From positions 1 through 14,167 of the forward strand of contig JAFUNW010000128.1 in assembly GCA_017472905.1 (NCBI GenBank): 14,167 nucleotides of DNA, read 5' to 3'. Of the stretch, positions 1 through 8,269 are shown one piece after another. This DNA is from Bacteroidaceae bacterium. GTDB taxonomy: Bacteria; Bacteroidota; Bacteroidia; Bacteroidales; Bacteroidaceae. How positions within the stretch are numbered: the stretch's first letter is position 1; each line of letters opens with the position of its first letter. Below the pieces are notes generated by a model. That model saw nothing but the letters and a program-made list of their open reading frames with translations, searched no databases and was not told the DNA's origin. The position numbers were made by a program, and so were the translations under genes.

Positions 1-45
1 AACTTTATAGTGTTCAAATACAAAGAATTACAAACAATAATCGCT

Positions 46-574
46 ATGCTCACCGCTGACAAAGTTACTGAATTATTCTGTATGGCAGATGATTTCTGCA
101 AGTTTTTTGATATGATGACGGCAAAATATACGCTGAAAAGTAAAAAAAAGCGCGCCTACCATCGTGATTCCACCATGTCAAAGGCAGAAATAATGCTTAT
201 CATGATACTGTTTCATGATTCCAGCTACCGTTGCCTCAAGCATTTCTATCTTGAAAAGGTATGCAAGCATCTGCGGCATCTTTTTCCTAAAATTGTCTCG
301 TATAACCGTTTCGTGAAACTTGAAAGAGAGGTCGCCGTCCCTCTTGCCCTGTTCATCAAGAAGGTCTTGCTGGCTGGTAGGAGATAAGGGCTATATCGGC
401 AAGGAACTATTTCAGAGGCTCTTTGTGGATGGCATACAGTTCATCACCAAGCTGAAAAGCAATATGAAAGGGGCATTGATGAGTGTGCCAGACAAACTTC
501 TACTTCGCAAGAAATCTATCATTGAAACTGTAAATGATGAACTGAAGAATATTGTGCAGGTGGAACATTCAAGG
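46..574 (+). pseudogene. IS982-family transposase remnant, internally deleted and 3'-truncated
   Basis: This is a broken insertion-sequence transposase that would have cut and pasted its element through a DDE active site. The first part (46 to about 375) reads in one frame from ATG 46 (MLTADKVTELF) to KKVLLAG and resembles the N-terminal third of Bacteroides IS982-type transposases, which are roughly 290-300 residues long. The reading then jumps to the +2 frame at LVGDKGYIGK (from 374) and continues to VEHSR (ends 574). From memory of the family, about 100 codons carrying the first catalytic Asp (around FVDSTP) are missing at the junction. The second Asp (GDKGY, 383-385) and the Glu (IIETVND, codon 527-529) remain. 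After 574 the usual C-terminal tail is replaced by unrelated residues up to a stop at 619. The in-frame GTG at 10 is a possible earlier start. The protein cannot be active. No terminal inverted repeats were recognised, so the element's ends are unknown. Confidence 0.85.
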
Positions 575-781
575 CAACCAAAACAACCTCTCAAGATCAA
601 GGCCGAAGTAACGGGATAGTAACGAAGCTCTGTTTTAATTAGGTTTTGGTGACACCGCATCATCTTGGCAAATACTGTTTCGCTAACAGACAACATTCTT
701 TTCCTGTTTCGCTCTCATTTTCATTTCTTTGTCGTATCTTTGTCGCTGAAAATAAATGAATTTATCTAAAAGGGAGTTATT
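575..781. other. Intergenic stretch between the IS remnant and the pectate lyase
   Basis: The first 45 bases extend the transposase frame without family similarity. A minus-strand open frame (412-696) covers much of the stretch but overlaps the IS relic antisense and looks spurious. The only functional signal I see is the pectate lyase promoter near 735-742 and an AG-rich sequence (agggag, 771-776) just ahead of ATG 782. Confidence 0.5.
735..742 (+). promoter_or_regulatory. Bacteroidetes -7 box ahead of the pectate lyase gene
   Basis: TATCTTTG matches the TAnnTTTG -7 consensus exactly and lies 39 bases before ATG 782. No good TTTG -33 box is found 19-20 bases upstream; the nearest candidate is TTTC at 707-710, with a spacing of 24. 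The promoter may therefore be weak or activator-dependent, which would suit an inducible polysaccharide-degrading enzyme. Confidence 0.55.
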
Positions 782-2986
782 ATGAAACGAATCAGAGTCT
801 GGCTAATGTGTGCGTTTGCAATTCTTTGCATAGGAGTGCATGCTGCTTCTGTTACAATTCGAGAGTATGGTGGCTGGTTTGAATCCGGATATGTCGTATG
901 GGAGTTGGTAGATGGAGCCTCTTTTTATCAAGTTTATTGTCGTGCTTCGGGTGGAGAATATGTTTTATTGGATGCTCCATTGGTTCGCAATTATGGTGAT
1001 TATGGTCGCGCAGACGCATTAGGCTTATCAGCCGGAGAGTATCAATTTAAGGTAATGGCCTTAGATGCAGAAGGCAAGGAATTGACGAATGGAACGGTTG
1101 AATCGGATGTTTTTACGGTGCGTGCACACGATCGTGCCGGTTTTGCTCATTTAAATTGTTCGGGAGTAGGTGCATATGGGGATGATGGTAAATTGAAAAG
1201 CAATGCTAAGGTATTGTATGTAACGAGTGAAACAGCTAAGACCGTTACCTGCGATGTCGTTACGAAAAGCAATGGTACAGCGCAAACATTTACCGGTTTG
1301 CAGGCTATATTAGATGCTCGTCAAAAAGGATATGATAAAACCCCTTTGGCAATTCGTTTAATCGGTACGATTGAGGATTCGGATATGGATAAATTTTCCA
1401 GCAGTTCGGAAGGATTGCAGATTAAAGGAAAAAATGTTGCTTCCGAAATGAATATAACGTTGGAGGGAGTAGGACGGGATGCAGCCATTCGGGGATTTGG
1501 AATTCTTTTGCGTAATTGCAAAAGTGTAGAATTAAGAAATTTTGCTGTGATGTTATGTCTGGATGATTGTATCTCCATTGATTCGGACAATAGTAATTGT
1601 TGGGTGCATCATATTGATTTCTTTTATGGGCAGACAGGAGGAGATTCTGACCAAGCAAAAGGTGATGGTTCTCTGGATTGCAAGGGAGATTCGAAATATA
1701 TGACATTTTCTTACAATCATTTTTGGGATTGTGGAAAGATGGCTCTTTGTGGTATGACTAGTGAAACGGGGGAGAACTTCATCAGTTATCACCACAATTG
1801 GTTTGATCACAGCGATTCGCGTCATCCGCGTGTGCGTACAATGACGGTGCATGTATATAATAACTATTTTGATGGTGTTTCCAAGTATGGTGTCGGTGCT
1901 ACTAGTGGGAGCAATGTGTTTGTGGAGAGCAATTATTTTCGCAATACCAATCGTCCGATGCTTATCTCTTTACAAGGAACAGATATTTCCGGTGATGGAA
2001 AGGGTACGTTTTCCGGAGAAGATGGTGGTATGATAAAATCTTATGGTAACGTATATGCAGAGAAGTCTGCCAATTTTCGATTAGTGACTCACAAAGAGTC
2101 TGCTACAGCTTTTGATTGTTACGAGGCTGCAACACGCGAGGAACAAGTACCTTCTACGTATGTAACATTGGTAGGGAAGACGGTTTATAATAATTTTGAT
2201 ACAGATTTGTCAAAAATGTATGCCTATACAGCAGATGATGCTCTTGACATTCCTGCTATTGTGACAGGGGAATATGGAGCAGGTCGGATGCAACATGGTG
2301 ATTTCCAATGGAGTTTCAGTAATGCTACGGACGATACAGATTACGAAGTGAATAGTGCATTAAAAGAGGCAATAACAGCTTACTCTTCCACTTTAAAAGG
2401 TTTTTGGGGCGGTAATACAGAAGACGATAATACTTCCGGAGGAAGTGAAGAAGAAGGTGAGGATGATAATACCGGTGATGAAGAAATACCTCAATTGCCT
2501 ATTGACGGAGATTATGTTTGTCATTTTACAGGACGTACTCCTTCTAATCCATTTTATACGATTTCAGGAAATTATTCCAATTCGAAAGGAGAAGCTACTG
2601 TGAATGGGGTAACATACACCGACTGTTTGAAAATAGAAAGCAGTACATCCATTCGTTTTACAATTACGGAAAAAATGATGTTGACATTAGTCTTTGCAGA
2701 GGGAACAATTCCTAACATAAAGGTCGATGGAGAGAAACTGACAGCAGAATCGGGGAATGTTATTATCGTAGAATTGGAGGCCGGAACTCATGAGATTACG
2801 AAAGCGAATACCTTTAACCTATTCTATATAAATTTAGTCCCGGTAGCATCTGCTATTTCTGCTCCGGAAAAAGATTGGAAGGGAGACGAGATTGCACCTT
2901 ATTATGATCTTTGGGGACGTCGGGTCAGAGACTTGGAAAAAGGACAGATTTATATTAGAAAAGGAGTAAAAGTTCTTAAGAAATAA
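782..2986 (+). CDS. Secreted multidomain pectate lyase (polysaccharide lyase family 1)
   Basis: This 734-residue exported enzyme should cleave polygalacturonate by calcium-dependent beta-elimination. Residues 1-21 form a signal peptide (RIRVW, hydrophobic core, VHA cleavage site). Residues about 23-115 look like a fibronectin type III-like module. The parallel beta-helix lyase domain spans about 120-540. Its PL1 marks are DDCISIDSD (261-269), CWVHHID (273-279), an Asp pair spaced by four in GDGSLD (D295, D299; likely Ca2+ ligands), and RHPRVR (347-352) with the catalytic Arg. A Gly/Asp/Glu/Thr-rich linker (543-570) leads to a beta-rich C-terminal domain (575-690) that may bind carbohydrate or pack on the lyase. 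The last 27 residues (YDLWGRRV...IYIRKG) resemble Bacteroidetes C-terminal sorting-type tails. No SusC/SusD or sensor gene is next to it, so it stands alone here. The family is clear; domain borders are approximate and substrate preference is not shown. Confidence 0.9.
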   Translation: MKRIRVWLMCAFAILCIGVHAASVTIREYGGWFESGYVVWELVDGASFYQVYCRASGGEYVLLDAPLVRNYGDYGRADALGLSAGEYQFKVMALDAEGKELTNGTVESDVFTVRAHDRAGFAHLNCSGVGAYGDDGKLKSNAKVLYVTSETAKTVTCDVVTKSNGTAQTFTGLQAILDARQKGYDKTPLAIRLIGTIEDSDMDKFSSSSEGLQIKGKNVASEMNITLEGVGRDAAIRGFGILLRNCKSVELRNFAVMLCLDDCISIDSDNSNCWVHHIDFFYGQTGGDSDQAKGDGSLDCKGDSKYMTFSYNHFWDCGKMALCGMTSETGENFISYHHNWFDHSDSRHPRVRTMTVHVYNNYFDGVSKYGVGATSGSNVFVESNYFRNTNRPMLISLQGTDISGDGKGTFSGEDGGMIKSYGNVYAEKSANFRLVTHKESATAFDCYEAATREEQVPSTYVTLVGKTVYNNFDTDLSKMYAYTADDALDIPAIVTGEYGAGRMQHGDFQWSFSNATDDTDYEVNSALKEAITAYSSTLKGFWGGNTEDDNTSGGSEEEGEDDNTGDEEIPQLPIDGDYVCHFTGRTPSNPFYTISGNYSNSKGEATVNGVTYTDCLKIESSTSIRFTITEKMMLTLVFAEGTIPNIKVDGEKLTAESGNVIIVELEAGTHEITKANTFNLFYINLVPVASAISAPEKDWKGDEIAPYYDLWGRRVRDLEKGQIYIRKGVKVLKK

Positions 2987-3016
2987 GAATGCTTTTGATT
3001 AAAGTGGGTTGGTCGG

Positions 3017-3047
3017 TTTTCTGAATGAAGAATTCTTGTTATTTTTG
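3017..3047 (+). promoter_or_regulatory. metG promoter
   Basis: The -7 box TATTTTTG (3040-3047) fits TAnnTTTG exactly. TTTT at 3017-3020, 19 bases upstream, is a three-of-four match to the -33 TTTG. Transcription would start near 3054, just before the TTG at 3056, which supports the later ATG at 3101 as the true metG start. I see no clear terminator between the pectate lyase and this promoter. Confidence 0.7.
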
Positions 3048-3100
3048 CACTCCAATTGAGGAAAGAGGGTTTAAAAAAGGAAAATATTAATAAAGAATAT

Positions 3101-5158
3101 ATGGAAAAGAGATTTAAACGAACTACGGTGACTTCTGCTTTGCCTTATGCGAACGGTCCTGTACATATCGGTCATTTGGCCGGAGTATATGTTCCGGCTG
3201 ATATTTATGTACGTTATCTTCGTTTGAAAGGTGAAGATGTATTGTTTATTGGTGGGTCTGATGAACATGGAGTACCCGTAACCATTCGTGCCAAAAAAGA
3301 GGGTTGTACTCCGCAAGACGTGGTAGACCGTTATCATACAATCATTAAAAATGCTTTTGCGGAGTTCGGTATTTCGTTCGATGTTTATTCGAGAACAACT
3401 TCCAAGACGCATCATGCGTTAGCTTCGGACTTTTTTAAGAAACTATATGAAAATGGTAAGTTTGTAGAGTTGGAGAGTGAGCAATTCTATGATGAAGGTG
3501 CGAATCAATTTTTAAGTGACCGGAATATCAAGGGGCAATGTCCACGATGTCATGCAGAAGGAGCCTATGGCGACCAATGCGAGAAATGTGGAAGTACGTT
3601 GTCTCCTGATGAGTTGATTAATCCGGTGAATGCATTGACCGGAAATTCGTTGGTTAAGCGTCCGACTAAGCATTGGTATTTACCACTAAACGATTACCAG
3701 CAATGGTTGGAACAATGGATTTTGGGCGACCATAAGGAATGGCGTAGCAACGTGTATGGTCAATGTAAAAGTTGGTTGGATGCCGGTTTGAAGCCTCGTG
3801 CGGTAACGCGCGATTTAGAATGGGGTATTCCCGTTCCGGTAGAGGGAGCAGAAGGTAAAGTGCTTTACGTCTGGTTCGATGCTCCTATCGGATATATTTC
3901 AAATACGAAAGAGTTGTGTGATGCTCATCCGGAAAAAGGTTCGTGGGAAACTTGGTGGAAAGACCCTGAGACGCGTTTGGTTCATTTTATTGGAAAAGAC
4001 AATATAGTCTTCCACTGTATCGTCTTTCCTACAATGTTGAAAGCTGAAGGAAGTTACATTTTGCCAGACAATGTTCCCAGCAATGAATTCTTGAATCTGG
4101 AAGGAGATAAAATCTCAACAAGTCGCAATTGGGCCGTTTGGTTGCATGAATATTTAGTAGATTTCCCCGGTAAACAAGATGTGTTGCGTTATGTATTGAC
4201 TGCCAATGCTCCGGAGACCAAAGACAATGACTTTACATGGAAAGATTTTCAAGCACGCAATAATAACGAATTGGTTGCTGTATATGGTAATTTCGTGAAT
4301 CGTGCTTTGCAACTGACACAGAAGTATTACAATGGTATAGTTCCTCCCATCGGAGAACTGACAGTTTATGATGAAGAGACCTTGGCAGAGTTCAAAGATA
4401 TTAAAGAAAAAGTCGAGAATCTATTGAATAACTTTAAGTTCCGCGATGCTCAAAAAGAGGCGATGAATTTGGCTCGTATCGGAAACAAATACATTGCTGA
4501 TACAGAGCCTTGGAAAGTAATCAAGACCGATCCGGAGAGAGTAAAGACAATAATTCATGTTTCGTTGCAGTTGACGGCAAATTTAGCTATTGCTTTTGAA
4601 CCGTTTCTTCCTTTCAGTAGTGCAAAATTGCGTGAAATGTTGAATGTAGAGAAATTGGAATGGGCTAAGTTGGGTGCAATGGACTTGCTTTCTGCCGGTC
4701 ATCAGTTGGGAACTCCTTCTTTGCTTTTCGAGAAGATTGAAGATGCAACGATTGAAGCTCAAGTGGAAAAATTGCTAGCTACCAAAGAGGCTAATAAAGA
4801 GGCCGAATATAAGGCCAATCCGATAAAACCGACTGTTTCTTTTGAAGATTTTGAGAAATTGGATATTCGTGTAGGAACTGTATTGGAATGTGAAAATGTT
4901 CCCAAGATGAAGAAACTCTTGAAGTTCAAGATTGCCGATGGATTAGAGAATCGTACAATTGTGAGTGGTATTGCACAGCATTATACTCCCGAAGAATTGG
5001 TCGGTAAACAAGTCTTGTTTATTGCAAATCTGGCTCCGCGTCAATTTAAGAATGGCTTGGTGAGCGAAGGCATGATTCTGAGTGCAGAGAATTGGGATGG
5101 TTCTTTGTCTGTTACCTCTCTGTTGAAGGAAGTGAAGCCGGGAAGTGAAGTAAAATAA
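3101..5158 (+). CDS. metG: Methionyl-tRNA synthetase with C-terminal tRNA-binding domain
   Basis: The enzyme charges tRNA(Met) with methionine in the cytoplasm, using ATP. From ATG 3101 the protein has 685 residues, a usual length for Bacteroides MetRS. The N-terminus carries the class I signature HIGH (22-25) inside [17 protein letters not shown] four-cysteine zinc knuckle follows (C147, C150, C161, C164). The KMSKS loop is the variant KISTS (337-341) in [13 protein letters not shown], and the anticodon-binding helical domain includes [14 protein letters not shown]. Residues about 579-685 ([13 protein letters not shown]... to the end) form an EMAP-II/Trbp111-like tRNA-binding domain that dimerises and aids tRNA binding in homologues. 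The frame is open further up to a TTG at 3056, but the added residues are Lys/Glu-rich, lie at the predicted transcription start and are not part of the family. It is probably cotranscribed with the channel gene 30 bases downstream. Confidence 0.97.
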   Translation: MEKRFKRTTVTSALPYANGPVHIGHLAGVYVPADIYVRYLRLKGEDVLFIGGSDEHGVPVTIRAKKEGCTPQDVVDRYHTIIKNAFAEFGISFDVYSRTTSKTHHALASDFFKKLYENGKFVELESEQFYDEGANQFLSDRNIKGQCPRCHAEGAYGDQCEKCGSTLSPDELINPVNALTGNSLVKRPTKHWYLPLNDYQQWLEQWILGDHKEWRSNVYGQCKSWLDAGLKPRAVTRDLEWGIPVPVEGAEGKVLYVWFDAPIGYISNTKELCDAHPEKGSWETWWKDPETRLVHFIGKDNIVFHCIVFPTMLKAEGSYILPDNVPSNEFLNLEGDKISTSRNWAVWLHEYLVDFPGKQDVLRYVLTANAPETKDNDFTWKDFQARNNNELVAVYGNFVNRALQLTQKYYNGIVPPIGELTVYDEETLAEFKDIKEKVENLLNNFKFRDAQKEAMNLARIGNKYIADTEPWKVIKTDPERVKTIIHVSLQLTANLAIAFEPFLPFSSAKLREMLNVEKLEWAKLGAMDLLSAGHQLGTPSLLFEKIEDATIEAQVEKLLATKEANKEAEYKANPIKPTVSFEDFEKLDIRVGTVLECENVPKMKKLLKFKIADGLENRTIVSGIAQHYTPEELVGKQVLFIANLAPRQFKNGLVSEGMILSAENWDGSLSVTSLLKEVKPGSEVK

Positions 5159-5188
5159 AGTTTTATAAATTTAAAATAGAAAAGAAGA

Positions 5189-6022
5189 ATGTTTTTATCA
5201 GCAGATTTAGGACAACAGTTTTCAACGGTAGTTAATCGTTTGATTGATGCCGGATTAAATTTGGGAGAGCGTATTCTGGGTGCATTAATCATCTTAATAA
5301 TAGGTCGTTTCTTGGTTATGTGGCTCAACCGACTCTTCGCCAAGATTCTGGAACGGCGTAAGGTTGAGGCCGGTGTGCAAACGTTTTTGAAGAGCATGGT
5401 TAACATCTTGTTGATGGTAATGCTTATTTTGGCTGTCATTGGCAAGTTGGGTATTGAACTCACCGGTTTTGCTGCTTTGTTAGCTTCGGCTGGTGTTGCT
5501 ATCGGTATGGCATTGTCCGGTAACCTTCAAAACTTTGCAGGTGGATTGATCATTTTGTTGTTCCGTCCATATAAAGTTGGTGATTATATTGAGTCGGCTA
5601 CCGGTGCGTCTGGTACAGTTAAAGAGATTCAGATTTTCCACACCATCCTGGTTACAGCGGATAATAAGGTTGTATATGCTCCGAATGGTGCGATGAGTAG
5701 CAGTGTAGTGACCAATTACAGTTGTATGGACACTCGTCGGGTTGATTTCACCTTTGGTGTTGAATACGGTGTAGACTATCAGAAGGTGGAAAGCATTTTG
5801 CGCGACATTATTGCGGCAGATCAGCGTATTCTTCAAACTCCTTCTTATACGGTTGAGATGGTGGAATTGGCTGCCAGCAGTGTGAATGTGGTGGTACGTG
5901 TTTGGGTGAAGAGCAGCGATTATTGGGATGTATATTTCAGCATGAACAAAACGGTGTATGCAACCTTCAACAAAGAGGGTATCGATTTCCCGTTCCCACA
6001 ACTTACTGTTCATCAAGCTTAA
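5189..6022 (+). CDS. MscS-family small-conductance mechanosensitive channel
   Basis: This 277-residue inner-membrane channel should open under membrane tension and release solutes during hypo-osmotic shock; members work as heptamers. Three transmembrane segments are visible at about 27-47, 66-84 and 93-123. The third is the Gly/Ala-rich pore helix (ASAGVAIGMALSGNLQNFAGG), the diagnostic feature of the family. It runs into RPYKVGDYIE (126-135) and the beta domain with the PNG turn (165-167). The cytoplasmic alpha/beta domain fills the rest and ends at FPQLTVHQA. The length is close to E. coli MscS (286 residues). The gene starts 30 bases after metG with no -7 box between them, so metG and this gene are probably one transcript. 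An AG-rich run (aaaagaaga) precedes the ATG. Confidence 0.93.
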   Translation: MFLSADLGQQFSTVVNRLIDAGLNLGERILGALIILIIGRFLVMWLNRLFAKILERRKVEAGVQTFLKSMVNILLMVMLILAVIGKLGIELTGFAALLASAGVAIGMALSGNLQNFAGGLIILLFRPYKVGDYIESATGASGTVKEIQIFHTILVTADNKVVYAPNGAMSSSVVTNYSCMDTRRVDFTFGVEYGVDYQKVESILRDIIAADQRILQTPSYTVEMVELAASSVNVVVRVWVKSSDYWDVYFSMNKTVYATFNKEGIDFPFPQLTVHQA

Positions 6023-6048
6023 GAGAAAGGTATAACAAAGATACAAAG

Positions 6049-6095
6049 AGGAAGGCGATGTTTCGTTCGGCAGAACGGGACATCGCTTTCCTTTT
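6049..6095 (+). terminator. Rho-independent terminator after the MscS-type channel gene
   Basis: A 20-bp stem pairs 6049-6068 with 6073-6092 around a GGCA loop, with three G-T pairs. It is followed by a short T-run (tttt, 6092-6095). It closes the metG-channel transcript. Confidence 0.88.
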
Positions 6096-6140
6096 ATGGT
6101 TGATTTTAGGATAAAATGACAAAAAGAGCGCCTTAGAATG

Positions 6141-6180
6141 TTTGTTTTTTCGTTTTTTATGTATATTTGCCGTAATTTTG
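6141..6180 (+). promoter_or_regulatory. Promoter of the Na+/phosphate cotransporter gene, with two overlapping -7 boxes
   Basis: TATATTTG (6162-6169) and TAATTTTG (6173-6180) both match TAnnTTTG exactly and lie 11 bases apart. A TTTG at 6141-6144 sits 17 bases before the first box, slightly short of the usual 19. The second box has no clear -33 partner. The leader to ATG 6239 would be about 50-70 bases. Confidence 0.65.
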
Positions 6181-6238
6181 TAATAAGAATGTAATAGAAT
6201 TGTAACAGAAACGAAAACTTTAAAAAAACGAATGCAGT

Positions 6239-7927
6239 ATGGAATATACTTTCTTTGACTTTATGAAGCTGTTGGGTTCGTTGGCTCTCTTCTTGTATGG
6301 AATGAAGATTATGAGTGAAGCGTTGCAGAAATTTGCGGGAGATCGCTTACGCAGTATTCTGACGGCAATGACCACCAATCGCGTAACCGGTGTACTTACC
6401 GGTATGTTGATAACGATGCTTATTCAGTCATCATCGGCGACGACTGTGATGGTTGTTAGTTTTGTGAATGCCGGATTGCTCACGTTGACCCAGTCTATCG
6501 GGGTGATTATGGGAGCAAATATCGGAACGACAGTCACAGCATGGATTATCTCTATTTTAGGATTTAAGGTCAGCTTGGCAGATTATGCATTACCGTTGTT
6601 GGCTCTTGGGGCCATTCCGGTACTATTCGCTCAAAATAGTAATCGCAAATCCATTGGAGAGTTTATTTTCGGTTTCTCATTCTTGTTTATGGGATTATCC
6701 ATGTTGCAAAGCAATGCTCCGGATTTGCAGCACAATCCGGAAATGTTGGCTTCTTTGCAGAATTGGACCGATATGGGATTCTTCTCTGTAATTTTATTTG
6801 TTTTGATAGGTACGGTGCTGACTATGATTGTTCAAGCATCGGCTGCAACGATGGCTATCACGTTGATTATGTGTGCCAATGGTTGGATTTCCTTTGAATT
6901 GGGAGCAGCTTTGGTTTTGGGTGAGAACATCGGAACGACCATTACGGCAAATTTGGCTGCCATTACGGGCAATACGCAGGCTCGGCGAGCTGCGATGGCA
7001 CATTTGATGTTTAATGTGTTCGGTGTGATTTGGGTTTTAATTCTTTTCCATCCGTTTACGGAAGCCATCAAATGGTTTGTTACCGATATTCTGGGAAGTA
7101 CAGAAACCGAAGTTGCCGTACCTTTGATGCTGTCGGCTTTCCATACGGCATTTAATGTTTGTAATGTTTGTATTCTTATATGGCTTGTGAAGCTTATCGA
7201 GAAGACGGTTTGCGCCATTGTCCCGTCTAAAAAGGAGGAAGAAGAATTTCGTTTGCACTTTATTACCGGAGGTATGCTTTCTACAGCGGAACTTTCCATT
7301 TTGCAGGCTCGCAAAGAGATTAATCTTTTTGCCAGTCGTACTCGGCGTATGTTTGGTTTGGTTCGCGACTTGTTGAAATTGGAGAATGACAGTGAATTCA
7401 ACAAGCTTTTCAGCCGCATTGAGAAGTATGAGAACATCAGTGACAGTATGGAGATTGAGATTGCGCAATACTTGAATCTGGTATCTGAAGGAAGGCTCAG
7501 TTCGGAGAGCAAGTTGCAAGTTCGCTCCATGTTGCGCGAAGTAACCGAGATCGAAAGTATAGGTGATAGTTGTTATAACCTGGCTCGTACGATTAATCGT
7601 AAGCATGCTTCGAAGAAAGACTTTACGAACAAGCAATACGAACATATTCTGCAAATGATGGAGCTTACGGACAATTCGTTGGAGCAGATGATACGGACGT
7701 TGGAGAATCCTTCGCATACGGATGTGAATCAAACGTTTAATATCGAAAACGAAATAAACAATTACCGGAATCAGTTGAAGAATCAGAATGTCGTAGATGT
7801 GAATAACAAAGAGTACGACTACCAAATGGGTGTTCACTATATGGATATTATCGTTGAATGTGAAAAACTGGGCGATTATGTAGTGAATGTCGTGGAAGCA
7901 CAAACTGATGTGAGAGAGAAGAAATAG
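6239..7927 (+). CDS. Na+/phosphate cotransporter (NptA/YjbB type) with PhoU-like C-terminal domain
   Basis: This 562-residue inner-membrane protein should move inorganic phosphate with sodium. Two inverted-topology Na/Pi-cotransport repeats are visible. The first carries QSSSATT (63-69) and GANIGTT (92-98); the second carries QASAATM (199-205) and GENIGTT (228-234). FHTAFNVCN (301-309) is a further conserved stretch. Hydrophobic helices fill residues 10-325. The charged segment from KKEEEEF (331) leads into a soluble helical domain (about 345-560) that resembles PhoU, including EIESIGDSCYNLAR (437-450) and CEKLGDYVVNVVEA (541-554). This gene arrangement is standard for bacterial homologues in Bacteroides. 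The ATG at 6232 is out of frame and not used. The gene has its own promoter and terminator and appears monocistronic. Substrate direction (uptake or efflux) cannot be read from sequence. Confidence 0.93.
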   Translation: MEYTFFDFMKLLGSLALFLYGMKIMSEALQKFAGDRLRSILTAMTTNRVTGVLTGMLITMLIQSSSATTVMVVSFVNAGLLTLTQSIGVIMGANIGTTVTAWIISILGFKVSLADYALPLLALGAIPVLFAQNSNRKSIGEFIFGFSFLFMGLSMLQSNAPDLQHNPEMLASLQNWTDMGFFSVILFVLIGTVLTMIVQASAATMAITLIMCANGWISFELGAALVLGENIGTTITANLAAITGNTQARRAAMAHLMFNVFGVIWVLILFHPFTEAIKWFVTDILGSTETEVAVPLMLSAFHTAFNVCNVCILIWLVKLIEKTVCAIVPSKKEEEEFRLHFITGGMLSTAELSILQARKEINLFASRTRRMFGLVRDLLKLENDSEFNKLFSRIEKYENISDSMEIEIAQYLNLVSEGRLSSESKLQVRSMLREVTEIESIGDSCYNLARTINRKHASKKDFTNKQYEHILQMMELTDNSLEQMIRTLENPSHTDVNQTFNIENEINNYRNQLKNQNVVDVNNKEYDYQMGVHYMDIIVECEKLGDYVVNVVEAQTDVREKK

Positions 7928-7963
7928 TTGGATGCAGCTTAGACTGTACACAAAGTAACGATG

Positions 7964-8000
7964 AGTGGAGTTTTCTGTTAACAGTGAACTCCACTTTTTT
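7964..8000 (+). terminator. Rho-independent terminator after the Na+/phosphate cotransporter
   Basis: GTGGAGTT (7965-7972) pairs with AACTCCAC (7987-7994), and a smaller palindrome (CTGTTAACAG, 7975-7984) sits in the loop. Six T residues follow directly (7995-8000). Confidence 0.9.
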
Positions 8001-8008
8001 ATGAATAC

Positions 8009-8044
8009 AAAAAAGACTCATCCTTGCAATTTTTAGGATGAGTC
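8009..8044 (-). terminator. Rho-independent terminator of the minus-strand small-peptide unit
   Basis: GACTCATCCT (8015-8024) and AGGATGAGTC (8035-8044) form a perfect 10-bp inverted repeat with a 10-base loop. On the minus strand it is followed by six T residues (plus-strand A-run 8009-8014). No other gene on the minus strand reads into it, so it belongs to the short unit at 8079-8300. Only eight bases separate it from the T-run of the convergent plus-strand terminator. Confidence 0.88.
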
Positions 8045-8078
8045 CGAGATACACAAAATAAACTTTCTCTCAATTTTC

Positions 8079-8168
8079 TCATTTCATGTTTCCGCCAAAG
8101 AGGGAACCATTACTTGCTATCGCTGCAATAGCTACTATTGCAAAAGCGATGGGTGTTAAAATACTCAT
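8079..8168 (-). CDS. 29-residue hydrophobic small protein, function unknown
   Basis: The minus-strand frame from ATG (8168-8166) to TGA (8081-8079) encodes 29 residues. It begins MSILTPIAFAIVAIAAIAS, a single uncharged hydrophobic stretch long enough to cross a membrane (about residues 3-18), and ends SNGSLFGGNMK. An AAGG motif lies 11-14 bases before the ATG (plus-strand CCTT 8180-8183), a better ribosome site than most genes here have. The case for it being real is its setting: a perfect TTTG-N19-TAnnTTTG promoter at 8270-8300, a leader of about 95 bases, and a strong terminator starting about 35 bases after the stop, making a transcript of about 250 bases. I do not recognise the family. 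It could be a membrane-modulating small protein or the toxin-like member of an RNA-controlled pair. Alternatively the transcript is a small RNA and the frame is incidental. Confidence 0.6.
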   Translation of the reverse strand: MSILTPIAFAIVAIAAIASNGSLFGGNMK

Positions 8169-8252
8169 AATCTTTTTACCTTAATAAAACACTAATTTTA
8201 GTCAGACAGGCCGTCACGGATAGTCTTTTTCTCTGTTTTTTGTTATCCTATT

Positions 8253-8265
8253 GTCTTTTAAAGAC
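8253..8265. repeat. Hyphenated palindrome at the predicted start site of the small-peptide transcript
   Basis: GTCTTT-T-AAAGAC has perfect 6-base arms around one base. It covers the predicted transcription start (about 8263) of the minus-strand unit, a position where a repressor could block initiation. An operator role is inference from position and symmetry alone. Confidence 0.4.
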
Positions 8266-8269
8266 GGCG

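Noticed and set aside
412..696. Minus-strand 94-codon open frame
   Set aside because: Mostly antisense to the transposase relic; no recognisable domain or promoter.
3056..3100. Upstream TTG start extending MetRS by 15 residues
   Set aside because: It coincides with the predicted transcription start; the family begins at the ATG at 3101.
7037..7951. Long minus-strand open frame (304 codons) opposite the phosphate transporter, and similar antisense frames opposite leuS and the YitT-family gene
   Set aside because: They are shadows of well-supported genes, with His/Gln/Arg-rich compositions and no family features.
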